From Anaerostipes rhamnosivorans (GTDB lineage: Bacteria; Bacillota; Clostridia; Lachnospirales; Lachnospiraceae), in assembly GCF_005280655.1 (NCBI RefSeq), contig NZ_CP040058.1:219001-283000 (forward strand): 64,000 nt of DNA, given 5' to 3'. Shown piece after piece: positions 17,008 to 26,393 of the stretch (position 1 is its first letter; the number at the start of each line of letters is the position of its first letter). The position numbers and the translations under genes are program-made. Under the pieces are notes generated by a model that was given only the letters and a program-made list of their open reading frames with translations, did no database searches and had not been told where the DNA came from.

Positions 17008-18435
17008 ATGTGGGACACACTGAAACTGTTTTTTGATACATTCGGCAACTACATAACCGTGCCGATCATCATATTTATCATATGTTTAATATTTAAAGCT
17101 CCGATAAAGAAGGCCTTTATGTCGGCTGTGCTGATCGGCGTTGGTTTAAAAGGAATGGCGTTTATAACCAGCGCGTTCGGCACCGTATTGTCAGCATTAG
17201 TAACAAAACTCATCGAACAGACAGGCATCAATCTTCCGGCATTGGATGTAGGATGGCAGGCCATTGCATCGGTGGCTTACTCCACAGATATTGGAATGAT
17301 GTTTATCGGGGTGGGGCTGGTCTTTCAAATCGTGATCTTTCTTGTAAAGATCACAGATATCTTTCAGCCGTCAGATCTGTGGAACAATTACTCAATCATC
17401 GTGTGGGGATCGCTGTTATACCAGATTAAAGGGAACTTGGTGATGGCATTTGTTCTTATGCTTTTTGTCAATCTGGTGGTGTTGCTGCTTGCTGAAATTG
17501 TGCAAAAGAGATGGTCAACATACTACCACTATCCAGGCTGTGCAATGATAGCGCCGCATCATATGGGGGATGTACCGCTGTACTTAGTTTTAGATTTTGT
17601 ACTCGGAAAACTCGGTGCAGATAAGATTAATTTAAGGCCGGACGCGATCAAAAAGAAAATCGGATTCCTGGGCGAACCTATGTATGTAGGGCTGATCGTT
17701 GGCTTGATTCTTGGGATTGTTGGAAATATCTCGACTTTAAATGAGATGACTTCATGGGGTCAGGTTGCAGACGTTGCGGTCACCTGTTCTGCGGTAATGG
17801 CAATTTTTCCTAAGATTGCTGGATTATTTGCATCAGGATTTACTGTCATCACGGATTACTCAAGAAAAACATTAAAGAAATCAAAATATGGAAAGGACCG
17901 GGAGTTTATCATCGCAGTAAATGATGCATTGGGATATGGAGAAGCAGCCACATTGACAACAGGCCTTCTGGTGATCCCGGTGGCCTTGCTGTTAGCCTTC
18001 GTTCTTCCCGGCAATATTGTCCTTCCTGTAATGGTTTTACCTTCACTTCCGTATATGGTGGAAGTACCGGTTTCTTTATCAAACGGTAACATTTTTAAAT
18101 CCTGGATTGCGGCATGTATCGTGTTCTGTGCAAAGCTGTTAATGGCATCTTCCTGGGCGGCTGTATTTACAGATATTGCAGTGAAGGCTGGTTATGAAGT
18201 GACTGCGGGCACTGTCTTGATTATCGGTTTTATTCTGTCAAACTGTACTGCAGGACTGATTACATACGCATTTTTGACCATGAATCCAATCGTGATTGGA
18301 GCTGTCATAGCAGTTTATCTCGTGTGCTTCGTATTATTTAAGAAGAATAAACAGAAGGTCTGGGATTATTTAGAATCCAATGCAATGGGAGGAGAACGCG
18401 CAGCAGCTGAGGCCTCGGGCGGCCAAACGGCATAA
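17008..18435 (+). CDS. PTS galactitol-type EIIC permease
   Basis: This 475-residue membrane protein is a GatC-family IIC, with about ten hydrophobic segments and the typical stretches ALDVGWQAIASVAYSTDIG (about 72-90) and LPGNIVLPVMVLPSLPYMVE. It forms the channel for a polyol or sugar and works with the two preceding genes. A paralogue lies at 56616 (shared LDMGWAPA/LDVGWQA and LPGNIVLP). The substrate cannot be read from the sequence. Confidence 0.92.
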   Translation: MWDTLKLFFDTFGNYITVPIIIFIICLIFKAPIKKAFMSAVLIGVGLKGMAFITSAFGTVLSALVTKLIEQTGINLPALDVGWQAIASVAYSTDIGMMFIGVGLVFQIVIFLVKITDIFQPSDLWNNYSIIVWGSLLYQIKGNLVMAFVLMLFVNLVVLLLAEIVQKRWSTYYHYPGCAMIAPHHMGDVPLYLVLDFVLGKLGADKINLRPDAIKKKIGFLGEPMYVGLIVGLILGIVGNISTLNEMTSWGQVADVAVTCSAVMAIFPKIAGLFASGFTVITDYSRKTLKKSKYGKDREFIIAVNDALGYGEAATLTTGLLVIPVALLLAFVLPGNIVLPVMVLPSLPYMVEVPVSLSNGNIFKSWIAACIVFCAKLLMASSWAAVFTDIAVKAGYEVTAGTVLIIGFILSNCTAGLITYAFLTMNPIVIGAVIAVYLVCFVLFKKNKQKVWDYLESNAMGGERAAAEASGGQTA

Positions 18436-18476
18436 GCTTTGAAACAAATGATATTCTAAAAACGAAAGGGGAATTT

Positions 18477-19532
18477 ATGAAGATCGTAGTAGCAGGGGAC
18501 ATCATTGTGAGCAGTGAATTGCTGGCAGAAGCTGCAGAAAGCCTGAAAATAAATGATGACACTGAGATTAAAAAGATCGTCTGGAAAGCAGATGACCGGA
18601 AGGAGTTTCAGAAAAAGGCGTTAAACATTGAAACAAATGGGCCTGATGCAGAGGAGATCCCGGAAGAACTGTATAAGGAAATTGAGGACGCGGATATTTT
18701 ACTGGTCCACTTCTGTCCAGTCCCGAAAAAACTAATCGAGATGGCTCAAAATCTAAAGCTCATCGGAACCTGCCGCGGGGGTCTGGAGCATATAGATGTG
18801 GATGCGGCAACTGAAAAAAATATCCCGGTAATTCATGTGATCAGAAATGCGGAGGCAACCTCAGATTTTGCTGTTGGTTTAATGTTTGCTGAGACAAGAA
18901 ATATTGCAAGAGCCCATGCAGCAATGAAACAGGGCGTCTGGAGAAAGGAATATGTTAACTCAGGTTATACCACTGCCATGAGAGAAATGACTGTGGGAAT
19001 CATAGGACTTGGACATATTGGCCGTTTAGTGGCAGAAAAAGCAGCCGGAATCGGAATGAATATCATAGCTTATGACCCGTTTGTGACCCAGGAAGCTATG
19101 GACTCCAGAGGCATTGCAGTAACCATGAAAGAGAAAGAAGAAGTGTTCAGAGAAGCGGATATCATATCACTTCATTTAAGGGTAACACCTGAGACTGAAA
19201 ACAGTATTAATGAAGAAGTTCTCAGTCTCATGAAACCAACAGCGTACCTGATCAATACATCCAGGGCCAAGGTTTTAGATAAGGCAGCGTTTCTTGATGT
19301 CTTAGAAAACAAAAGGATCGGCGGAGCGGCATTGGATGTATATTGGAATGAACCATTAGATCAGGATGATCCGCTTCTGAAATTGGATAACATTACTTTA
19401 ACACCGCATAATGCCGGAAATGTTGTGGATGCCCTGCCAAAATCTCCAAAGCTTCTGGCAGATACGATCAATCATTTTTGGGAGACAAAAACCAGCGATA
19501 TGGCAGTCAACTTAAAACAGATCACACGTTAA
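18477..19532 (+). CDS. D-isomer-specific 2-hydroxyacid dehydrogenase
   Basis: This 351-residue enzyme belongs to the SerA/LdhA-like family. It has the NAD-binding motif VGIIGLGHIGR (about 176-186) and the catalytic set Arg (in SLHLRVTPET), Glu (YWNEPLD) and His (LTPHNAG). It lacks the ACT domain of true SerA. Such enzymes interconvert 2-hydroxy and 2-oxo acids. In this operon it may act on a sugar acid or on an acid derived from the aldolase product, and it makes a sugar-acid substrate a real alternative to a polyol. RBS GAAAGGGG. Confidence 0.9.
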   Translation: MKIVVAGDIIVSSELLAEAAESLKINDDTEIKKIVWKADDRKEFQKKALNIETNGPDAEEIPEELYKEIEDADILLVHFCPVPKKLIEMAQNLKLIGTCRGGLEHIDVDAATEKNIPVIHVIRNAEATSDFAVGLMFAETRNIARAHAAMKQGVWRKEYVNSGYTTAMREMTVGIIGLGHIGRLVAEKAAGIGMNIIAYDPFVTQEAMDSRGIAVTMKEKEEVFREADIISLHLRVTPETENSINEEVLSLMKPTAYLINTSRAKVLDKAAFLDVLENKRIGGAALDVYWNEPLDQDDPLLKLDNITLTPHNAGNVVDALPKSPKLLADTINHFWETKTSDMAVNLKQITR

Positions 19533-19545
19533 AAAGGGGAACGAA

Positions 19546-20226
19546 ATGTTGTTAAAAAAAGAAAGAGAATTGGTTGTAGAGTACGGTAAAAAGATGAGTT
19601 CTGCCGGCTTAAGCAAAGGGACAAGCGGAAATATCAGTATTTATAATGCAGAAGAACAGTTAATGGCTATCAGCCCATCCGGTGTAGGGTATTTTGAGAC
19701 CGTCCCAGAAGATGTAGTTGTAATGGACTTGGAAGGAAAGGTTGTTGAAGGTGATAAAAAGCCCTCCAGTGAATGGGGATTACATACCATCTTTTATGTT
19801 AATAAACCTGACGCAAGGGCAGTCGTGCACACACATTCGACTTACTGTACAACATTCGCATGCTTACATATGCCGCTCAGGGCTTTGCATTATGTGATCG
19901 GAGGCGCCGGAACCGCAACAGTGCCATGTGCGCCATACCGTACATTCGGAACTCCCGAACTTGCGGAGGCAGCGATTGGAGCCTGCAACAAAGGAAAAGC
20001 TGTTTTACTTGCGAATCATGGCCTTTTAACATGCGGACCTAGTATTGAAAAAGCCTTTGGCCTGGCTGTAAATATGGAATTCTGCGCGGAAATGCAGTAT
20101 CGTGCAATGTCAATTGGTGAGCCGGTTATTTTAAGTGACGAAGAAATGGACGTTGTTATGGAGAAATTCAAGTCATACGGACAGCCCAAAAAAGACAAAG
20201 AAGAACAGAAGTCCAATTGTTACTGA
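19546..20226 (+). CDS. Class II aldolase (FucA/AraD family)
   Basis: This 226-residue protein has SGNIS (about 27-31), the catalytic Glu in PSSEWGLH, the zinc ligands in VVHTHSTY and a further His in LLANHGLL. The family includes L-fuculose-1-phosphate aldolase, L-ribulose-5-phosphate 4-epimerase and 3-oxo-tetronate-4-phosphate decarboxylase. Here it most likely splits a ketose phosphate made by one of the dehydrogenases into DHAP and an aldehyde. A decarboxylase role would fit a sugar-acid pathway. RBS AAAGGGGAACGA. Confidence 0.88.
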   Translation: MLLKKERELVVEYGKKMSSAGLSKGTSGNISIYNAEEQLMAISPSGVGYFETVPEDVVVMDLEGKVVEGDKKPSSEWGLHTIFYVNKPDARAVVHTHSTYCTTFACLHMPLRALHYVIGGAGTATVPCAPYRTFGTPELAEAAIGACNKGKAVLLANHGLLTCGPSIEKAFGLAVNMEFCAEMQYRAMSIGEPVILSDEEMDVVMEKFKSYGQPKKDKEEQKSNCY

Positions 20227-20246
20227 TGGAGGGACAGTGTATCAGA

Positions 20247-21275
20247 ATGAAGATGAGAAGAGCTGTTTTGTATCAACAAGAAGATCTAAGAATTGAAGAA
20301 TGCGAAATGCCTGAAATCGGGGACGGGGATGTACTTGTCAAAAATAAGGTTTCCACCACATGTGGGACTGATGTGAAAATATATAAAAGAGGGTACCCAT
20401 TATTGAAGCCGCCTCATCCTTTTGGTCATGAATTCTCAGGCGTCATCGCCAGAGTGGGCAGAAATGTAAAGAATTTCAGGGAGGGAGACAGGGTAGCTGT
20501 GCACAATACAGCCCCCTGCGGCCAGTGTTATTACTGTAAAAAAGGGTTTCCGTCTATGTGTGAAGATATGATGTTTAACAGGGGAACCTATGCAGAATAT
20601 GTGAAAGTACCGGGGAGAATCGTGGAGCAGAACATGTTTATACTAAAGGATTCCATTTCACATAAAAGCGCGTCACTGATGGAGCCGTTTTCCTGTGCTG
20701 TATACGGGATTGAAGAGTGCCCGATTCATTTAAGCGATGTGGTAGTGGTAAATGGGGCGGGTCCTATTGGCCTGATGTTTGCAAGACTAGCAGTTCTAAG
20801 AGGCGCACATGTGATCGTCACGGATAAAGCAGAGAATCGATTGGAGCTGGCAAAGAAACTGGGGGTCCATGAGGTATTAAATATTTCAGAGATTGAGGAC
20901 AGTGTCAGTGCGGTAAAGGCGATGACCGAAGGCAGCAGAGGCGCAGATATTGTGATCGAGGCAACCGGCCTGATCGGCGTATGGGAAAACAGTGTCAAGA
21001 TGGCCAGAAAAGCTGGTTTTGTCCTTCTGTTTGGGGGCACAAAGGAAAATAGTATCCTGCATATTGATGCGACCCTTCTGCATTATTCTCAGATAACGGT
21101 CAAAGGCGCATTCCATACAACGCCAAGACATGTCAGGAGTGCATTGGAATTGTTAGAAATGGGAGTGATCCGAAGCGACGATTTTATTCAAAATGAATAT
21201 CCGCTTGAGAGGTTAGAAGAGGCGGTTCTTGAACATGCAGCCCAAAAGGTGATTAAAAACTGCATTGTTTACTAG
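20247..21275 (+). CDS. Zinc-dependent medium-chain dehydrogenase (polyol dehydrogenase-like)
   Basis: This 342-residue enzyme has catalytic zinc residues in TTCGTD and GHEFSG, a structural zinc lobe CGQCYYCKKGFPSMC (about 86-100) and the nucleotide fold NGAGPIGLMFARLA (about 166-179). It is a close paralogue of the protein at 54785: both have a VKNKV..TCGTD start and a KGxFHTTPxHV stretch. It probably oxidises the imported polyol phosphate. ATG 20247 is preferred, since more upstream starts (20217 TTG, 20226 ATG) overlap the aldolase stop or its ribosome site; ATG 20253 is also possible. Confidence 0.88.
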   Translation: MKMRRAVLYQQEDLRIEECEMPEIGDGDVLVKNKVSTTCGTDVKIYKRGYPLLKPPHPFGHEFSGVIARVGRNVKNFREGDRVAVHNTAPCGQCYYCKKGFPSMCEDMMFNRGTYAEYVKVPGRIVEQNMFILKDSISHKSASLMEPFSCAVYGIEECPIHLSDVVVVNGAGPIGLMFARLAVLRGAHVIVTDKAENRLELAKKLGVHEVLNISEIEDSVSAVKAMTEGSRGADIVIEATGLIGVWENSVKMARKAGFVLLFGGTKENSILHIDATLLHYSQITVKGAFHTTPRHVRSALELLEMGVIRSDDFIQNEYPLERLEEAVLEHAAQKVIKNCIVY

Positions 21276-21296
21276 ACACAAAAGGATGGTGATAAC

Positions 21297-22448
21297 ATGT
21301 ATTCTATTAAACTTGGATGTGAAAAAATGTATTGGGGAAAGAATGCAGTGCAGCAGCTGAAAACATTAAATGGACCTAGAAAACGGGCATTTATTGTCAT
21401 GAGCGGGGACATTCTTATGGAGGTTGGTTCTTATAAAAAAGTAACGGATATATTAGAAGAAGCTGGTTTTGAGTACGAAGCCTACACAGAGGTGGAACCG
21501 GAGCCAAGTTTTCAAACGATATTAAAGGGTGCGGAAAAAATGAAGGCCTTTGAGCCGGATTGGATCATTGGATTCGGCGGGGGATCGGCGATGGACGCAG
21601 CAAAAGCTATGTGGGTATTTTATGAGAATCCTTCCTACAAGACATTGGATGAGACGATTCCTCCGAATACGATTGAAAATCTGAGGGTAAAAGCAAAAGT
21701 CTGCTGTATTACCACGTCCGCCGGAACAGGTAGTGAGGCGACCAGGGCGGCTCTGATCAAAGATATTGAGCAGAAGAAAAAATATTCCGTCAGGGATATG
21801 AACGGAAGACTTGTCCCGGATGTGGCTGTTTTAGATCCTGAGTTTACGGCCACAATGCCAAAGAGTTTAACGGCTGCTTCGGGAATGGATGCCCTGACAC
21901 ATGCCATAGAGTCTTATGTGACCCCGGCTGCAAATTCATTTTCCAAGGCAATGTCATTGGCATCTTTTCTTTATGGGTATGGAAGTTTAGTAAAGGCGTA
22001 TGAAAACCCGGAAGACGAAGAGGCAAGGGCGGATATGCTGGCGGCATCCTGTATGGGAGGAATTGCATTTTCTAATTCCGGATTAGGGATTGTCCATGGG
22101 ATCGCACATTCCTTTGGAGCAGAATATGGAGTGCCTCATGGGCTTGCTAATGCAATTGTGCTTCCTTATGGTTTAGAATATAATAGCCAGGATATACAAG
22201 TAAAAAGAATGTATGATGAGCTTGCAATGTATATCGGAAAAGCTTCACTGGCAGATGCGGTTGCAGAGTTAAGTGAAAAGATAAAGATTCCAAAATCCAT
22301 GAAAGAAAAAGTGGAGGAGGACATTTTTGTCAAGAATGTGGATAAGCTGACACAAAAAGCTATGGGTGACGTGGCAGCCCCATTTAATCCGGTTTCGCCG
22401 ACAGCGGAAGAGATGAAAAAATTAATTCTCAAGGTATACTATGGGTAA
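21297..22448 (+). CDS. Iron-containing alcohol dehydrogenase
   Basis: This 383-residue group III alcohol dehydrogenase has the nucleotide motif GFGGGSAMDAAKAM (about 99-112) and the metal ligands in GMDALTHAIESY (Asp and His) and VHGIAHSFGAEYGVPHG (two His). Family members such as FucO reduce lactaldehyde or other short aldehydes. As last gene of an aldolase operon it fits disposal of the aldehyde half of the cleavage and NADH recycling. RBS AAAGGATGGTG. A terminator follows. Confidence 0.92.
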   Translation: MYSIKLGCEKMYWGKNAVQQLKTLNGPRKRAFIVMSGDILMEVGSYKKVTDILEEAGFEYEAYTEVEPEPSFQTILKGAEKMKAFEPDWIIGFGGGSAMDAAKAMWVFYENPSYKTLDETIPPNTIENLRVKAKVCCITTSAGTGSEATRAALIKDIEQKKKYSVRDMNGRLVPDVAVLDPEFTATMPKSLTAASGMDALTHAIESYVTPAANSFSKAMSLASFLYGYGSLVKAYENPEDEEARADMLAASCMGGIAFSNSGLGIVHGIAHSFGAEYGVPHGLANAIVLPYGLEYNSQDIQVKRMYDELAMYIGKASLADAVAELSEKIKIPKSMKEKVEEDIFVKNVDKLTQKAMGDVAAPFNPVSPTAEEMKKLILKVYYG

Positions 22449-22464
22449 GTAAAAAATAAAGCAC

Positions 22465-22500
22465 AATAAAGAGCGGCCTGTAATCTGACCGTTCTTTATT
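22465..22500. terminator. Terminator-like stem between convergent genes
   Basis: AATAAAGAGCGG pairs with CCGTTCTTTATT (one G-T pair); the T run after it is weak. It could serve both strands. Confidence 0.6.
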
Positions 22501-22563
22501 GGTTAATAGATAAAGTGTTTTGTTCAACAGGAAAAGACCGAACTGACTAAAGTTTCGTGGCAA

Positions 22564-23622
22564 TCATTTTACAAAAAAGCTACTGATATAATAGTAAATG
22601 CTGCCACCCTTTTTTGTCTGCACATTTGTCTTTTTTTCTAAAAGTAGTTTGTCTTTTTCTAAACGGTATCGGTACATCATATCTTCTCCCAGTACATAGA
22701 TCTTATCATCTTTTACTTCCATCTGATCAATATTATGATCTAATGTCAGCAGCTTGCTTTGCATTTTCTTAGGATTGAATACTGTAATATTGTTACCCGT
22801 TCCATGCATATCGTTGTGTGTAATTAACAGCTTATGTTTATAAGGCTTAATTTGTTGCGGATTATAATAAGGTAAATTAATTTTTCTGATTTTTTGATTT
22901 TTAAAAGACATTCTTACCAGATAGCTCTCAGGATTATATTTTTTATCTTTTGGAACAGTGAAGTAAAGGTATTTATTATCTGAGTAAAAAAATGTTGTTT
23001 CACTGCCAATATCACTAATATCTTTTTCCCATTCGATCCTGAAATGATCTGGATTGATTTTTATTAGATAGCTTTTGGTATTATTCTGTTTGCTTTGATT
23101 AGCGGTAACATAGACTCCGTCATCACAAGAGTAAATAAAATTATAATTACGGATAGTTGATGGTGTATTGATTCTTTCTACCTTGCCAGTCTTTTTATGG
23201 TATTTGCTGATTGATGATGTTCCATTTAGCATATTTGTTGTATAAATAGAATCTGTGGAAACAGCAAAGCTGAACAAACCAGGTTTTTTAAAATTCATTT
23301 CGGTAACTGTTCCATCTTTTAAATGATATTCCAATACAATCTCCAGCTCTTTGACATAGGGCACTCCTTCTGGAATTGCATATACATTATTGTTCATGAC
23401 AACAGGAGGGGTAAAAAGACTCCCGTAATCTGCATATGGTATCTTATGCTGACCTATCCTCTTGAAATTTTTATCATAAAAAGATAAAATACTTTGATTT
23501 TTCTGCTCTGTTGTCTCGATTACACAAAATTCAAAATTCCTAAAGCTGTTCTGTTTATGACTACAGGCAGTAGAAAAGATTATAATACATGTCAGTAAAA
23601 GTAAAATAATTTTTTTTATCAT
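22564..23622 (-). CDS. Putative lipoprotein with a beta-propeller-like body
   Basis: This 352-residue protein begins with a signal peptide and lipobox FSTAC (Cys20), so it should be anchored outside the membrane. The rest is rich in short alternating strands (VYAIPEG, SIYTTN, GVYVTANQ, YLYFTVPKDK, KIYVLGEDMMYRY), which suggests a seven-bladed propeller or similar sensor fold, but I do not recognise the family. It lies 11 bases downstream of a gene for an exported NlpC/P60-like protein and is probably its operon partner. AT content is higher than in most neighbours. Confidence 0.8.
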   Translation of the reverse strand: MIKKIILLLLTCIIIFSTACSHKQNSFRNFEFCVIETTEQKNQSILSFYDKNFKRIGQHKIPYADYGSLFTPPVVMNNNVYAIPEGVPYVKELEIVLEYHLKDGTVTEMNFKKPGLFSFAVSTDSIYTTNMLNGTSSISKYHKKTGKVERINTPSTIRNYNFIYSCDDGVYVTANQSKQNNTKSYLIKINPDHFRIEWEKDISDIGSETTFFYSDNKYLYFTVPKDKKYNPESYLVRMSFKNQKIRKINLPYYNPQQIKPYKHKLLITHNDMHGTGNNITVFNPKKMQSKLLTLDHNIDQMEVKDDKIYVLGEDMMYRYRLEKDKLLLEKKTNVQTKKGGSIYYYISSFFVK

Positions 23623-23633
23623 AGAGTCTCCTA

Positions 23634-24260
23634 CTATTTTCGGTAGAGTAGCATTGTTTCTGAAGATGCAACTAACTCCAAAGGATGAACTGCAGCTCCA
23701 TACTCTGATCGGTTCATATTAATTTTATATTTGTCTTTAAAGGCAGCCCAAACTAACTGGGAACAATAAAATTTCTTTCTGGTTTTCACATTAAGATAGT
23801 TATAATTGTAAGGTTTGCCTATTTTATTTTTGCACCATTCTGCTGCTGAAGCACTTTGATTTAAAGACGCCCTTTTCGCCATTACACCATAACAAGTGGT
23901 TTTACTTTTATACCAGTTATTTTTTCCTTGCGTCACACCTTTACTTAGGGATTCTATTACAGTATTAGGGCTATATATGATTGCAGCATGCCCAGTCGGA
24001 ATTAACCCTTTATATTTATCTTTGGTCACAAGAATGATCCCTTTTCTTTCAGGATAACCTTTTGGATTAGCTCTTAGAAGGTTACTATTAACAGTGTTAT
24101 TTTCTGAAACGACCGGCTTTTTGTTAATCGCGGCTTCAAGTGATTTGATGCCTTCTTCATTGAAAACTTCATTATTAGTATCATCAGCCCTAACAGTTGT
24201 TGCAGAAAATAAAATAAGTGATGCTATTAATAAAATACTTTTTATTTTTGAAGATGTCAT
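23634..24260 (-). CDS. Exported NlpC/P60-like (YiiX/YycO-type) cysteine hydrolase
   Basis: This 208-residue protein has a signal peptide (about 1-25, cleavage near TVRAD). The later part has a His in LIPTGHAAIIY, the stretch VIESLSKGV and a Cys in FYCSQLVWAAFKD; this His-before-Cys order is that of the circularly permuted papain-like YiiX/YycO group. Such proteins are thought to be amide hydrolases acting at the cell surface. ATG 24260 is chosen because GAAAGGAT stands before it and a signal peptide begins there; a longer frame would start inside a repeat. It is followed by the lipoprotein gene. Confidence 0.83.
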   Translation of the reverse strand: MTSSKIKSILLIASLILFSATTVRADDTNNEVFNEEGIKSLEAAINKKPVVSENNTVNSNLLRANPKGYPERKGIILVTKDKYKGLIPTGHAAIIYSPNTVIESLSKGVTQGKNNWYKSKTTCYGVMAKRASLNQSASAAEWCKNKIGKPYNYNYLNVKTRKKFYCSQLVWAAFKDKYKINMNRSEYGAAVHPLELVASSETMLLYRK

Positions 24261-24297
24261 TTTTCTATCCTTTCTCTGATGAAAGTAAATATATATA

Positions 24298-24517
24298 TAC
24301 CCACAGGGCATCCCGTATATTATGGCCTTCGGGCGTGCGTGCTTCGCACGATAAGGTATGAGTTTTTCTCCATTGTCTCCAGTCGGCTCTGGAAAGGCCT
24401 CCTTCCGACAATGAAGAAAAAACTATCGTAGGTGGCACCTTTTGTCTTGCAACAGCCATCTCCAGCAGACATTACGTCCCTGAGACAGCAAGCCGGAGAA
24501 CTGGTGAAAATGTCATA
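24298..24517 (+). repeat. Family 1 repeat, copy 3 (X reversed, Y, Z): most complete copy
   Basis: X is reversed (24298-24358, ending CGCACGATAAGGTA). Y follows: AGTTTTTCTCCATTGTC at 24361-24377 pairs with 24407-24424 (one bulged A, one mismatch). Then come GGTGGCACCTTTTGTCTTGC and module Z (24460-24517). In one frame Z reads LRQQAGELVKMS and a stop, which resembles the tail of a chemotaxis receptor. The rest of the 24261-24852 gap holds no gene that I can see. Confidence 0.88.
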
Positions 24518-24852
24518 ATTAAATCTACTTTCTTGATATGTACAATTACACATGCTAAAATTATAAATATCCATGTGATACTTCTATCTGCTTTTGCAGA
24601 TGCAGGTTTGGCGGCCACTTGTATTACATGGATTTTGTTGTTTTCATAGACATCACTTCCTTTTCATCATTGCATTGATCCTCATTTATATATTACATAA
24701 AATTAAACAAGAACTTTCTTATGTTACAACTATGATTATAGTATATTTTTAGATGAATGTCAAATTATTCCTCACACGGGCCAGCACAAATTGTCAGGCT
24801 TTCTTGTACTATTTCAACTATACTGTTTCTACAGCAGAAGGGAGTGAACAAC

Positions 24853-25725
24853 ATGGAATGGATTTCCGGTCTTCAGAACGCAATTGATTATATAGAATCC
24901 CACTTGACGGAGGAGCTTGATTATCAGGAGGTCGCCCGGCAGGCATATTCCTCTAATTTTCATTTTCAGCGTGTATTTGGGATTCTCTGCGGCTGTACCC
25001 TGGGAGAGTATATCCGCAGCCGGAGGCTGACGCTAGCCGGCAGTGAACTGGCCTCCACAAAATGCCGGGTGATCGATGTCGCTCTGAAGTATGGCTACGA
25101 CAGTCCTGAGAGTTTCAGCAGAGCTTTCACAAAGTTTCATGGAATCAGACCATCTGAGGCCAGATCCCACAAAGCAAGGCTGAGATCCTTTTCACGTCTC
25201 TCTGTAAAACTTATCTTAGAAGGAGGAACAGTGATGGATTATAGAATTGAGGAGAAAGATGCTTTTCAGGTGATCGCTAAGAAAAAGAGGTACACCGGAG
25301 GCACAGAGATCGGCCAGCAGCAGATTCATAGGACATGGGAGGAATGCGGCAAGGACGGCACAATCGAGGCATTGTGCAGTTATATCCGTCCGGATGGGGT
25401 CTTTGGCGAAGCAGTGGCGGGGGTATGTTTTGACAGCCCGGATAAAGGGGATTTCGATTATGCCATAGCTGCTGCATATGATGGCAGTGAAGTAAAGGAA
25501 GGATTTACGATAGAAGAGATACCGGCGAATACCTGGATGGTATTTTCCTGTACGGGACCTTTGCCGGGTGCTTTCCAGGATCTCATGAAGAAGGTCTATA
25601 CAGAAGTGTTCCCTACAAACCGATATCAGCCGTCAGGCGGCATGTGTATTGAATTATATCCCGGGGACAATGTGAAGTCAGAAGATTACACCTGTGAATT
25701 GTGGTTTTCAGTAGCGGCAAAATAA
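24853..25725 (+). CDS. AraC-family regulator with a GyrI-like effector domain
   Basis: This 290-residue regulator has an N-terminal AraC DNA-binding domain (about 5-105, with RVIDVALKYGYDSPESFSRAF as the second helix-turn-helix, quoted to 20 residues as VIDVALKYGYDSPESFSRAF). A GyrI/Rob-like ligand domain (about 125-290) follows. The order is like that of SoxS-Rob type regulators that sense hydrophobic drugs. I chose ATG 24853, seven bases after GGGAGTG; upstream starts give a sequence unlike the family. It appears to be a single gene with its own terminator. Confidence 0.9.
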   Translation: MEWISGLQNAIDYIESHLTEELDYQEVARQAYSSNFHFQRVFGILCGCTLGEYIRSRRLTLAGSELASTKCRVIDVALKYGYDSPESFSRAFTKFHGIRPSEARSHKARLRSFSRLSVKLILEGGTVMDYRIEEKDAFQVIAKKKRYTGGTEIGQQQIHRTWEECGKDGTIEALCSYIRPDGVFGEAVAGVCFDSPDKGDFDYAIAAAYDGSEVKEGFTIEEIPANTWMVFSCTGPLPGAFQDLMKKVYTEVFPTNRYQPSGGMCIELYPGDNVKSEDYTCELWFSVAAK

Positions 25726-25743
25726 ATAGAGCAGACAGATGTG

Positions 25744-25772
25744 AAACGGCCAGTGAGGACTGGCCGTTTTAT
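25744..25772 (+). terminator. Intrinsic terminator of the AraC-type gene
   Basis: AAACGGCCAGT pairs with ACTGGCCGTTT over a 4-base loop, followed by T's. Confidence 0.85.
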
Positions 25773-25826
25773 ATTGATTTATAGTGTATTATATAGTAAT
25801 ATAAAATATATGAATGGAGGGACAAG

Positions 25827-26360
25827 ATGGCGACAATTGATTTAATAGTATTGGGGATGATTAAGGCACAGCCTCAGAGTGCCTATGAGCTGCAGAAGAA
25901 TGTTGAGTACAGGAATATTTCATGGTGGGTGAAGGTCAGTACCCCTTCAATCTACAAAAAGGTAGTACAGCTGGAAAAGAAGGGATATCTGTTAGGAGAG
26001 ATTGTCAAGGAAGGGAAGATGCCGGAGAAGACGGTTTACCATATCACAGATCAGGGTGACAAGTATTTTCTCACGCTGATGGAAGAAGCTTCAGGAGGAA
26101 TGGTGAGGCTGTTTTTGGATTTTAATGCGGTGGTAATGAACCTGAATTTTGTCTCAGAGAGCAAGAGAGCAGAGCTCATCGGCCGGATGGAAGGAGGGAT
26201 TCAGGAACTTAGGGAAGAAATCAAAGAAAAAAGTGAGGAGAGACAGCATGTTCCATTGACGGGAAAGACCATCTTGGATCAGCAGATGCGCCTCACAGAG
26301 GTCCTCACCGAGTGGATCACAGAATTCCGGCAGGAATATCTGCAGGAAGGTGAGGATTGA
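25827..26360 (+). CDS. PadR-family transcriptional regulator
   Basis: This 177-residue protein has the PadR winged helix (LIVLGMIKAQPQSAYELQKN; STPSIYKKVVQLEKKGYL; KTVYHITDQGD) and a C-terminal helical part (about 95-170) for dimerisation. PadR repressors respond to small aromatic or drug-like compounds. The AT-rich near-palindrome just upstream (around 25785-25805) could be its own operator. RBS TGGAGGGAC. The DUF3795 gene after it is probably in the same transcript. Confidence 0.9.
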   Translation: MATIDLIVLGMIKAQPQSAYELQKNVEYRNISWWVKVSTPSIYKKVVQLEKKGYLLGEIVKEGKMPEKTVYHITDQGDKYFLTLMEEASGGMVRLFLDFNAVVMNLNFVSESKRAELIGRMEGGIQELREEIKEKSEERQHVPLTGKTILDQQMRLTEVLTEWITEFRQEYLQEGED

Positions 26361-26393
26361 AGGAATAGTAGTAGAATCATAGGAGGGTGAGGA

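Noticed and set aside
24265..24574. Minus-strand open frames across family 1 copy 3
   Set aside because: They are made of repeat sequence, lack ribosome sites and match no protein; module X happens to be open in several frames.
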